Positions 25,262 through 35,525 of a stretch of 64,000 bases of DNA are shown here, piece after piece. The stretch is from Callipepla californica brunnescens (Eukaryota > Chordata > Aves > Galliformes > Odontophoridae), in NCBI GenBank assembly GCA_023055505.1, contig JALIRH010000023.1, positions 9,244,423 through 9,308,422 of the forward strand, written 5' to 3'. The position numbers were made by a program, and so were the translations under genes. The notes under the pieces are model-generated. The model was not told where the DNA came from. It saw only the letters and a list, made by a program, of their open reading frames with translations, and did no database searches. The stretch's first letter is position 1. Every line of letters starts with the position of its first letter.

Positions 25262-26939
25262 TTTTATTGTCAGCAGTAAACAGATTAGGGAGGAATGGAC
25301 TATGAGAATTTACAGAAGTCATAGCTGGTAAGTTATCAGTTCTTGAAAATAAAAGTAGTCAAAAATCAGTCAAGCCTAAGGGGAAGGCTCAATAAATTGG
25401 TGCAATCTTTGTGATGTTTGGAAGCAAAAAGAAATCTCCAAGTAAAGCAATCTTTTGGCATGAAATTTTGAATTTTTCTTTCTGGCACACAGTTCAGTGT
25501 ATCACTGTTTATTTACTCTCATTCTTCTCTGGGCAACATTTAGTAGAAAATTTCACTGTCAGCAGCAGCACAAGAGAATTTTCCTGCAAGAGTCCAGAAA
25601 AGGTAGACAGCTGCTTAATGTCCTCTGTCTCCAAGACAGCTATACCAAAATATATGTCAAGCTATGCCTTGACATATCTTCTCCTGTGTTAGTCTACACT
25701 GAGGTTACACACATCATCTGGTCCTGTCACAACAGTAAAACCACAAGATGGCAATTGGTGTGTACCCAGTATGTCCTCTCTCTTGAACATAGGCATACTT
25801 ACTCTTTAGTTATTGAGAGACTGGTTCACACAGGTTGAGAAGCATTCATTCTCTCTCCTTTCGAGGTACTGAACCAGATGAGAGGTGGGCCTGTAGGGAC
25901 GAAGAGAGATTTCCTTCATATTGCCAGAGTTGTCCAGAAATTCACCATTGTCTTTCTCCGTCTTTACAGATCATTACTGATACTGAGTTGACATGCAGTG
26001 ATGATGGGCACCACACAAACTTCCTTCACATGGGTTGCATGCTTTGGATTTCATCTGAATCTCTGACTTGTTTTCCTGGTTATCAGCCCCAGCACATCTT
26101 ATTTCTTCTGGTGCTGGATTCATTTCTCAGTGATGGTCCACTTGCCTCAGTGGCACACAGCATCTTCCTTGAAGGAATACCTTTTCTTCAAAGCTGATAG
26201 TAGTCACCTCTAGGGGAAGGGAGTTTGTCCCCCTTTTTCAATCCCTTTTTCAATGCCCCTTTTTCCTAGAGAAGTTTTCCAGCTTCCTAACTTCCTTGCC
26301 ACCTAATTCCTTTCTTCTGGATCCATTATCCCAGCATCAGGCAATTTCTAAGTTATCTTTGTAACATCTACGATGTTCTGAGACTGCTCAGAATTGTAAA
26401 CACCTTCCTGCAGAAGGCTGGTTGACAGGGTGGTATAAATTCATTCCCAGACTTGGTGCCTCATATTGTTCTTTGTCACTCTGACCTTTACAGAAACCTG
26501 AGGATCTTTAGAGGCATGTTAAATCTTGGTTTTCAGAATTAAGGACTACAGAATGGCAGTGAATATATGAATTTTTCTAATGAATGTGATGCCTCACATC
26601 TTAAATTGCAACAGGGCAGTGAAGGTATCCCCAGTGTAATCCAGCTCTTTGAAGTCTGTAAGAAAATATCATGATTCTAGCACATATACTAATCAAAATT
26701 TAGAAGTGGGAGAATTTAACATTGCTTTTCTGTCTCATAATATTACTAAAATTTACTTGCTTGCTTCTAAGTATTTTCCATTTTTCGATATGTTGAGTCA
26801 CATGCCAGAAATTGAAAAAACATTAACTTCTCTGTTTTAGATAATGACTAAGTTCTGATGAAAATTCACTATGACTTCTGTTTGCGGCTCCAGACAACAC
26901 AAATAGTGACTGCCTAATGAAAAATGGCTGAGTATTTCA

Positions 26940-26964
26940 GAAAAACAAACAAAACAAAACAAAA
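26940..26964. repeat. (AAAAC)n microsatellite
   Basis: About five units of AAAAC with one AAAC variant. Confidence 0.9.
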
Positions 26965-27966
26965 TCCCACAATTGCTATTGAGCAAATACTACTGGAAAC
27001 TTTTATATTAACACAAAACAGTGTTTCTTGCTGTCAAAACCTATGATTGTTTTGCATCTACAGACTTCTGCTCTCCTCAGCTGAGCCTTCAACCTGCAGA
27101 CCCATCCCTGACAAATTTATAATTTAACAATGGTTAAATTTCTTACCTTTGGACAAAGAATGATTGCCTTATCTAAGGAATGATGGAGAGTCTTTTACTT
27201 TTAAACCTTTAGAGGTAAACACAAACCTGAGCTATGACATCCTGGCAGGAAAGCACAAAATGATGTCACATGTTGATTGGACTTTGTCTGCTAAATTACT
27301 GTCAATGAAAATTCCTGTGATGTTGGCACAGATATTAAAGGTCATCTTTGCTGAAAGTCAGGAGTCAGTAGACCAGCAGATTACAGTTAACAGTGAAGGG
27401 TTATATCTATACTTGTCAACATATGCTGATGTTTTCTGTTTTACTTGATCCACAGTTGTGTATTCCTCAGCAGAGATGTGAATGATTACAATAAGCTTAA
27501 AAAGACTGAAGTGCACATACGTTCTTCCTGTCAGAGACAGAATGAAGCCTTTACTGAGCTAGCTACCTAAGGAAGAATAAGGTCTGGCTGTTTGTCTTGA
27601 AGCACAACCAGCAAGGAGAAGTCTTCAAGGATGGGTGAGTCAAAAGCAGAAAAAAAGTACTATAAGCACTTCTCCTCAGTTGCAAATTCTTGTTACACAG
27701 TTTACTCCATATCAAAGACTAGGTTAAAGCTCAAGAAGTCATACTTTTCCATGAGCTATTTTGGATGAAGACGAATGTCATACAGATCTGGCTGAGTATT
27801 TATAACATATACTTGTATTACTCACAAGGATTATCATCATTCATTCTTTTTATAAACATGGTTTGAAGGACTGGGGACTTCAAAAAAAGGACACAAGTGT
27901 CCCAGAACTTCAGTGAATGCATGCATATCTGTGGAATACAGAAATGCAGTAGCAAGCTGAAAATGT

Positions 27967-28526
27967 TGGCAGGGTTTCCTTTGAAAACTATTTATTTCCA
28001 TGGAAAATGCAACAGATACAAAGAGCACAATAGCACTAGTTGAGAGACCATATTCTCAGCTGCAAAACCCTCCTTTTCAGCATAGTCACCACCATTAGCT
28101 GTGCATTTTTGTCTGTGATCAAAATGAACTTTCATGATGCACTTGTAACAATCTGCACCAGCAGAAGAAACATATTGTTTCACAGCTGCTATAACAGTTT
28201 CATTGCTAGGAAAAGGTTGCCTATGCAGTCCAGTGGGCACTGTGCTCAAATCCACTGTCTGGTGTCCATACACATTCAGTAAGTTACAATAAAATTTAAT
28301 GGGTGACATTTTTTTTTTTTTGCATGGGGGAATTTAGTGACACACTTTCTTTTCACACACACTTCCATGTCAGACATCATTTTGTCAGACTGCTCTCCTG
28401 CTGCCTTCAGTCACATAGGAATAAAGTGCAACTGTATATTGGTGGGAATTTCAACTTTTACTCTCATACTGCAGTGTTTGGACCCACATTGTAAAATAAG
28501 AGGCATTACTTTCAAAGCAGCCCTCA
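27967..28526 (-). mobile_element. Internally deleted mariner-type element (Galluhop-like), minus strand
   Basis: About 560 bases. The plus-strand right edge carries the terminal repeat aggcattactttcaaagc with cata at 28525-28528, giving a TA at 28527-28528. The left edge is degraded (ggcagggtttcctttgaaa). Read on the minus strand, it joins the N-terminal DNA-binding part of the transposase directly to the C-terminal part, leaving out the catalytic core, so it is shaped like a non-autonomous derivative. A T run at 28309-28321 lies at the same element position as the A21 run of the copy at 3.5 kb. Confidence 0.88.
27992..28309 (-). pseudogene. Mariner transposase, internally deleted remnant
   Basis: A 105-codon open stretch on the minus strand. 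Near its N-terminus LLNVYGHQTVDLSTV is the second half of the mariner helix-turn-helix region. It is joined at about residues 25-30 to PFPSNETVIAAVKQ, SSAGADCYK and KCTANGGDYAEK, which are the C-terminal blocks. The region with the catalytic aspartates is missing, so it cannot transpose itself. Further N-terminal codons, including MEVCVKRKCVTKF, lie upstream beyond the homopolymer (28322-28395) in another frame. This is a relic of an element, not a host gene. Confidence 0.88.
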
Positions 28527-30567
28527 TAACAATACTGTCCAAAGAGCAAGAAATAACTGTGATTTTGACTGTGTACCTGTCATTTTGCAAGTAATTTAAT
28601 TAATTAGTATTGCATTATTCCGGGATATGCACACAGTATAATTACTTCTAAATAAAAGCTGTTTTACAGGAAGATCTTTCACATCTATTTCACAGGGCCA
28701 ACTATTATGCTTCAGTTTTCTACTTTCTTGTTCTTTGTAGGAAGACAGAAAAAGACAGGGAAACAAAAACAGTTCATTCGAACAGCAAAACGAGATGAAA
28801 AATCTCATGCATGTCTATTTAGATTGTACTGCATTTACTACTTGGTCCTAAGCCAGGGGAAATGTGACAATTCACTGATGTTCAAGGATCAAGAGGTTTG
28901 TAACATTTCTTTTGCTGTGAATTTGGATGAAAAACAGTATTGTATTGGTGATATTGATTGCCTGAAGATTGTAGTCTTGAAAGTCCTTCTTTGGTAAGGC
29001 TCAGATGTTTGATAAAAGTCTTGACACAGCTCTCAGGAAAAATAAACAAAAAGCAAATGTCTGTTTGATAACTAAATAGTAACAACTCAGGCATGACAAC
29101 GAAGAATAATAAGTGATGGCAGTGTTGAAATTGTAGCTGAAAGTACAAGACTGTGCTATGAAGTGCATAATTTGTTCTATTAAATTTCTTTTATCATTTC
29201 AAGTGCTGTCTGGTAAAAATAGAGTGCAATGGCTCTACACAGTCATTTTTACTATGTACAACCCTGAGTTTAAGCTACTTCAGCTTCCTTCCAACCAAGA
29301 ACTTTATTGTAAAGAAAATTAGTCTAACTGATGAACTCTTGTATATTAAACTAATTCCTTGCATAGAACACCAATTGTTTCCTTCCTTATTGAGTCAGGT
29401 TGAGATTAAAAGCAGTTTTGCTCACAGTGTTTATTCATCATTCTATTTTTTAGTGTTCTTATTAAACATTTTTCACCAACAGTTATGGATGTGATCAAAA
29501 TTTCCTTCACTCCGTTCCTCAAGGATTTTGGTTTAAGAGAAGAATAGTGCTTCCAACTGCCTCTGATTGATGATGACCTTTATTTTCAGCAAAGGGGTTT
29601 CCAATTTCTGCACAGAGCTTGTGGCAGCATAAACTACAAAAACAAAACAAAAACAAAACACAAACAAACAAAAAAAGAAAAAAAAATCAATTTAAGAATA
29701 AAACCAAATAGACTGATAAGTATGAATAAATATAAAATTTGAACTCACGCGTATTTTCAGAGTTGTAAGCCCTTTTCAACTTTTTCAAAAACAATTTTCT
29801 GAAGGAGCACTGTAGACTGCAAATAAAAAAGTTATTGTTCTGTATAAAAAATAATCCTTCATGCTTTAAATATCAGAAAATATCTGCAGAATTTAGTTGT
29901 CTCATTAGCCTCAATAGGTAAACTATAACTGCTGTGAAGAGAATGTGGGTGTTTACGTTAATTATTTAGAAACCAATATAATTAAATGGGAGCTATTATG
30001 ATATTATCTGAAGGAGACAGATACAGTTTGATTTGAATTTGAACTTCAGATATTCACATTTATGAATTCTGGCAGCTCAAATACAAAAACTTTCAGACTA
30101 ATCATGTACTTTTACACAAATAAGGAAAGCATTAATTGTGTAATATAACATACAAAGTAATAATACCAATAGATTATATAGATGGAAAGGTGAAAAAAAT
30201 TGAGTTTATGATCTAAAATATCTTCTTTGGACTTACAAGTAATTACCCTTTATATGCACAGTGCACTTAATTATATGGATTCAATCTTTACTAGTCCGTA
30301 AACAAAAATAGAATTGAAATGAAAATATTCCATGAAAAAACACCAGTGACAGTTACAGGACATGCTTGACAGGGCAGTAGAGGGAGAACAGTGGAGCAAT
30401 GATTTATTATACTATAGCTACTGTTTAAAATGGATGATCTTTTAGGACAAGATCACTTATCACCAAGCATGAGGTCTGGAAAGATTTAAACAATTATACA
30501 TGATTTTCTCATGTGAAGAGGGAAGATCCTTTTCATGGTAACAAACATCAAGGACAGTGGTTCCTCC
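28527..30567. other. A+T-rich non-coding stretch
   Basis: No gene or mobile element recognised. A 96-codon ORF at 28707-28997 begins behind a ttgttctttgtag acceptor-like string but has no recognisable domain. An A/C low-complexity tract lies at 29637-29688. Confidence 0.5.
29637..29688. repeat. A-rich (AAAAC)/(AAAC) tract
   Basis: Irregular aaaac and aaac units ending in runs of A. No linked element seen. Confidence 0.85.
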
Positions 30568-30667
30568 NNNNNNNNNNNNNNNNNNNNNNNNNNNNNNNNN
30601 NNNNNNNNNNNNNNNNNNNNNNNNNNNNNNNNNNNNNNNNNNNNNNNNNNNNNNNNNNNNNNNNNNN
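30568..30667. other. Assembly gap, 100 N
   Basis: Exactly 100 N, the conventional placeholder for a gap of unknown size. It abuts the minisatellite on its right. Reading frames reported across it are not real. Confidence 0.99.
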
Positions 30668-31040
30668 CTTCCCAAACCTTCCCTTCCCAAACCTTCCCTT
30701 CCCTTCCCAAACCTTCCCTTCCCTTCCCTTCCCTTCCCAAACCTTCCCTTCCCTTCCCAAACCTTCCCTTCCCTTCCCTTCCCAAACCTTCCCTTCCCAA
30801 ACCTTCCCAAACCTTCCCTTCCCAAACCTTCCCAAACCTTCCCAAACCTTCCCAAACCTTCCCAAACCTTCCCAAACCTTCCCTTCCCAAACCTTCCCAA
30901 ACCTTCCCAAACCTTCCCTTCCCAAACCTTCCCTTCCCAAACCTTCCCAAACCTTCCCAAACCTTCCCAAACCTTCCCAAACCTTCCCTTCCCTCCCCTT
31001 CCCTCCCCTTCCCTCCCTTTCCCTCCTCTTCCCTTCCCTT
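30668..31040. repeat. Pentanucleotide-phase minisatellite, CCCTT / CCCAAACCTT
   Basis: About 320 bases built from the 5-mer ccctt and the 10-mer cccaaacctt (ccctt variants cccaa plus acctt), in irregular order. From about 30986 it turns into ccctccccttccct-type units and then into ccctt and a T run. The left end is lost in the gap, so the true array is longer. The plus strand is pyrimidine-rich with AAA interruptions; the minus strand has dense ggg runs. None of the units contains a stop codon on either strand, so all six frames stay open and give artificial proline- or glycine-rich ORFs. Confidence 0.95.
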
Positions 31041-33323
31041 TTTTTTCTTTGTTTGTTTGTTTTTTACCACGCAGGTTTATCCTTTTCTCAGCAACATATG
31101 TTCACAAAGATTTTATTGTCCACAAAAGTGAAGGGCAGAGTGCACAGAGTCCAGCTGAACATAGCAAAGAGGAATGAGGTATGTAGTAAATGGTGTGCAC
31201 AATTCCCTGTACGTTTATGTTACTGTCAGGGAATCATAGGTGCAAAAGCATTCAGTACTCAATCTGTTCTCAATGAAGTCCTTTCCTGCAGGGAAGAAAT
31301 GGAAATGTAAAAAGGCCTTCAACATTCAGACCAGCTCTGTGGTGTCATTTTCTTGACGGTTTTTATTTAAATTATGGAAATAGACATGTACGTAATTTGG
31401 AGCAGCGTGAAATTACTAAGAGAGAGAGTAAGGATTTGAATTGCTTCCCAGGTAATGGTCTGTGCACTGAATTCTATGAAAATTTCTAGAACTCAGAAGC
31501 AGTTCTTGTGGGAATGTGTATATGCACATGTCTGTATTGCACAGTGGAAAAGATTGGTGCTTATTACTTAGAAAAATCTGGCTGAAGATAACTGGACACT
31601 TATTCACTGCTTCTTTAAACTAAGATCAAGAAGGAAAAGACAGTTTCCAGGCTTCAGTTATATAATGCTGATAGAGTAAAATGTATAGTGAATGTTGCAG
31701 GCAGTATGAGCATGTTTTAAGTTGTTAGATTTGATAAGAAGTCAGATTTTATACAATAACATTTTATAGTAAGGGAAGCGAGTATCTCACTATCTTTTTC
31801 ATAAATTCAGACTATAAATTAAAGACTTGTAGCTGTATCAGATGCCAAAGAAGTCACTTAAACGTGGTTCATTGTGACTACTGCAGTGATAAGCAGAAAA
31901 AAGAAAACATATAAGCAGAAAAACAGAATGAACGGAATTTCTGCTGAAAATAACTCTGAAATAGACTTTGTGCTTGTCCTTTCATCCTACCTATAAGATT
32001 TGATTTTAATTGTATTTTTTAATAGTCTCTGAGTTAGAATGAATAAATTATTTACTTGACTGTGCTTGAATGTTTTTGCTTTTATCAGGTTTTCTCTTTT
32101 GACTAAAAGTTTGTCAAGTAAGGGATCTTCCATGATTAATATTTCAAGGCAACTATGTACCCAAAAATCTTTCTAGATGAGTGTTCACATCTCAAGTGTA
32201 TTCATACCAGATTAAATTTTCATGAAGGTGGAACTTGGTCAATGGATCTCAACAGTTAAATGTTTCACTGATACTTATGAGACAGTTCTGGCCATCCAAA
32301 ATCTGAGTCATAATTAAAGGTATCTTATCACCTGGATTAAGTAACCCACAATCAATAGATTTTTATCGCAAGTTCATAGTTGGGATTCTTATTAATCTTG
32401 TACTGTGAATCTGGATTCTATGTTAGAATCTGGGCTAACAATATTTCTATTGACGATCTGCAGCCTAAACACCTTTTTTCAAATTTACTTCTTTCAGGAC
32501 TTCAAATAATAATGAAAATTTTCAGAATAAACAATGTAAGGAAAGATATGGACATTTGCTCTTAATTAGTGTTTTTATCTCTGCTGAATATTGGACCAGA
32601 AGAATACAAAATTAAAAAAAAAAAAAAATCATCATGAAAACCATGAAAGGTTTTAAATTGCTATTTTTAAACATAACAGCAAGAATACGCCCGTTACTGC
32701 CATTTCAAGCACTTACTGAGCTCTTATTTTGAGCTAAAAAATGTATTACAATTGTTCCTACAATTCTTCTTTGTAATTTTCTCCTAGGTATTTTAAGGTT
32801 TCAGCAAAAGCAAGGGAATGCCGTTATGCAGTTGTGCTTTTATGATAAAAAAATAACAGTGAGAGCTATATTATACATAAACACTCAGGTAACCACATTC
32901 AGAATTCAAAGTGTCATTAGTTAAATTTTGAGAATCAGAGGATAACTCCTTTTAAGTATAGAGATACAATTGTTGTACAGTTTCTAGCTTGGTACAAAGT
33001 CTGTCAGATTCAGGGAAAGAGCCCATCTATTATGTTCTGCAATCCAGAGTTTAAACATAAACATTGTTTCCTCTCCCATTTGTCTTATTCATTCCCCTTT
33101 TCCACAGGAATAAAGCAGAAGTCTTGGAAAACAAAAATATCTTGTCAAATAAGAAAAGGTTGTCTACCAAGCCGGATTAAAAATGACAAACACATTTCAT
33201 TCTGGGATTTGAGGTCATATTGAGTAACAGAAATCATCAGCTGTAGTACATTAAAACCCATACTTAGTGTATTCCTTGTCCCTGACCAAGTAAGCTTCCT
33301 TGTGAGAATTAATTATAGAATAC
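31041..33323. other. Non-coding stretch right of the minisatellite
   Basis: Starts with a T run and (TTTG) units (31041-31063) belonging to the repeat edge. No gene or mobile element recognised. An A15 tract lies at 32614-32628. A speculative exon-like segment at 31092-31178 is discussed in findings. Confidence 0.5.
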
Positions 33324-33387
33324 CATAATCACAGAATTGTAGGGGTTAGAAGGAACCTCAAGAGATCATCTAGTCCAACCCTACTGG
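33324..33387 (-). mobile_element. CR1 LINE 3' end, short, minus strand
   Basis: About 64 bases reading atcacagaattgtaggggtt and then agatcatctagtccaaccct, which is the reverse complement of the CR1 3' terminus. It stops abruptly where a plus-strand CR1 piece begins. Confidence 0.85.
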
Positions 33388-33892
33388 ACTGTTTCTGGAC
33401 TCCCCAGTAAAAAAGACAGGGATCTTCTCAAAAGAGTACAGTGGAGGGCTACAAAGATGATAAATGATCTTGATAAATAACACCTCCCTTATGAGGAAAG
33501 GCCAAGAGACCTGCATCTGTTCAGCCTTGAGAAAGGAAAACTCAGAGGGGATCTGATCCACGTCTATACATACCTATAGTGCAGGAGTCAAAGGAACAAG
33601 GCTTGACTGTTCTCAGCAGTGCCTGGTGTTAAACAGGGGGAAATGGCCACAAACTGAAGCATTGGAAGTTCTGCACAAATGTGCATGGGAACTTCTTCAC
33701 AGTGCAGTGACGGAGCACTGGAGCTGCACAGAGAGGTGGTGGAGTCTCCTTCTCTGGAGACGTTCCAGACCTGCCTGGACGCCTACCTGTGCAACCTGGG
33801 CTAGGGAGCTGCTTTGGCAGGGGGTGGACTCGATGGTCTCTACAGGTCCCTTCCAACCCTTATAGTTCCGTGATTCTGTGATTTTGTTTAGG
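33388..33892 (+). mobile_element. CR1 LINE, 5'-truncated, plus strand
   Basis: Begins within the CFWTPQ codons of ORF2 (tgtttctggactccccagta), continues through gagggctacaaagatgataa and the 3' untranslated region, and ends at ccgtgattctgtgatt. From 33636 on it is nearly the same text as the CR1 at 43525-43762, including gcacaaatgtgcatgggaac, so both belong to one subfamily. It is sandwiched between two minus-strand CR1 pieces. The ORF2 part is broken by stops and indels. Confidence 0.9.
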
Positions 33893-34200
33893 GGCATACC
33901 TGTTTTTTCTGTACTGTGGAGCCCAGAACTGGACACAGTATTCCAGGTGAGGCATCACCAGGGAAAGTAGAGTGGGATGATCACCTCCCTCAACCTGCTG
34001 GCCACGCTCTTCTAAATGCATCCCAGGATGCCACTGGCCTTCTTGACCACCAGGACACACTGCTGGTTCATGGCCAGTCTGCCATATCCCAGCACCTGCA
34101 GGTCCTTCTCCACAGAACTCCTTTGCAGCAGGTCATCCACCAACCTGTTCAGGTGCATGTGATTATTCCTCCCTAAATTTAAGACTTGCTCTTGTTAAAC
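33893..34200 (-). mobile_element. CR1 LINE, internal part, minus strand
   Basis: Reverse complement of CR1 ORF2. The minus strand encodes [17 protein letters not shown] at about 33905-33955, preceded (to the right) by the block with tgctggccacgctcttc, ccaggatgccactggccttc and gcaggtccttctccacag, a well-known CR1 stretch. It breaks off just after QYRK, almost the same codon where the neighbouring plus-strand piece begins. Confidence 0.88.
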
Positions 34201-35089
34201 CTTCAATAAAGTGTCAAATAAAATTTCAAATACAGACTTTTTACTGCCCAGTGTGCCTGGATAATATTCACTATCATTTATGAAACCATAACCTCCACAG
34301 TATGCTCATTGTGACAACATAAAAACCTACCTTCTCTACTCTGCTGACAGAGATAGTAAAAATGTTTTGAACCTTGTGACACAACTGCTGCCATTAACTT
34401 GAATACCTAAAGTCTTCTGTTTGACTTCACGTACTGATCTCAGAAGGATTTTAAATATCACAGTTTGAAACCGTTTTTTCTATTCAGAAACAGGTGAATG
34501 TTATTTTCGCAGTAAAAATCACTCCCCCCCCCAAAAAAAAAAGAACAAAAAACTCCCAGACAGTAGTTCGAAACCACAGCAAAATAGCTATTAAACAACA
34601 ACTACTACAACAACAGCCAAACACCTGGTTTGATGCACTGAAGGAGTAAAAAAAACAAAGCAAACTGGTACATCTAATTGCTTATGTGTTTGACACTGTC
34701 TTATTGCTGTTTGAATTCTACAAAATACAATCTGATAACAGGAATTAAATTAAACGATATGTGTACATCTGTCTGAACGCTTCTTCCTCCTCATGTAAGG
34801 ACATCCTAATACAGGAAAGTGGCCAACAGGTTTACATACTGAAATCATAGCAAAGGAAGGGTACGATGTAGAAATTGAACATCTTAATAGGGGTCCCACA
34901 GAAACAAAAACTATATCCTTAGAGTTTACCAGTATTTCGTACATGCATATGTATGTTACTTGAAGTAATAATATACACTGAATGCTGTACGGTCATTACA
35001 GGAAAAAAGTTACGTTTCTTCATCTCTTCTGTGATGAAAGATGTTTTGGATTTATGAAAAAGAATGTGGTGACAACGCACTCATGTTTT
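34201..35089. other. Non-coding stretch with a C9A10 tract
   Basis: Unique-looking, A+T-rich. A run of 9 C followed by 10 A lies at 34524-34542, and a short caacaactactacaacaac tract near 34597. Nothing else recognised. Confidence 0.6.
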
Positions 35090-35525
35090 CATTGTTGCTC
35101 AATAGTGCTTGAACAGAGCCAAGGACTTTTCAACTTCTCACACTGAAAAGCAAGATGCTGAAGGAGCATGAGGAGCAGAAAGGGGACAGAACCATGCTGG
35201 ATGACCCAAACTGTCCCATACCATGTGACACTTTCAGCAATAAAAGCTGGAAGTAAAAAAGGAGGAAGGGGGAAACATTCAAAGTAATGGTACTTGTCTT
35301 CCCAAGAAACTGTTATGTGTGACAAACACCGTTTGCCTGGGTTCCTGCCAGTGGGAAGTAGCAAATTACTTACTAGGTTTTGCAAGCTCATGCAGCTTGT
35401 ATTTTAAACAGTGAACTGCCTTTATCTTGACCCACAAATGGTCTCACTTTTGTCTTTCAGAATCTCCTTCCTAGAAGAGAGCTCACAGTTGGATAGTGTT
35501 CAGTTAACCAGCCAGTCTTGTATTT
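35090..35525 (+). mobile_element. Solo LTR-like fragment of an avian endogenous retrovirus
   Basis: Resembles the 3' two-thirds of a widespread avian ERV LTR: agagccaaggacttttcaac, cataccatgtgacac, a TATA-like aataaaag at 35239-35246, ggaggaagggggaaac, gtcttcccaagaaactgtta, and the end portion with ctttatcttgacccac and gtctcacttttgtctttc. The 5' end is missing and no internal retroviral genes flank it, so it is a decayed solo LTR. The sense strand is plus, judged from the order of TATA-like box and downstream blocks. Identification is from recognised wording, without a library search; the family name is left open. Confidence 0.6.

Larger units (their letters stand above)
12131..27966. other. 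About 16 kb without recognisable mobile elements
   Basis: A long A+T-rich stretch in which I found no CR1, mariner, LTR or gene. It holds scattered homopolymers and microsatellites, two perfect short tandem duplications and one G-run cluster, listed separately. A slightly more G+C-rich segment at 13300-13610 carries overlapping ORFs of 66-87 codons with no recognisable domain, and a C+T-rich segment at 25830-26470 carries a 120-codon ORF with no domain; neither is called as a gene. Confidence 0.5.

Noticed and set aside
25835..26197. 120-codon plus-strand ORF
   Set aside because: No recognisable domain, an overlapping ORF in another frame, and no convincing splice or promoter context. Kept only as an unclassified C+T-rich segment.
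28707..28997. 96-codon ORF behind an acceptor-like string
   Set aside because: A lysine-rich start is compatible with coding, but no family is recognised, an antisense ORF overlaps, and there is no donor or further exon to support it.
30668..31040. CRISPR-like array
   Set aside because: There are no unique spacers; the array is made only of 5- and 10-bp units, and the host is a vertebrate.
30513..31310. 265-codon ORF on the plus strand and similar ORFs on both strands
   Set aside because: They run through the 100-N gap and the stop-free CCCTT/CCCAAACCTT array, and all six frames are open. No start context, domain or non-repetitive coding part supports them.
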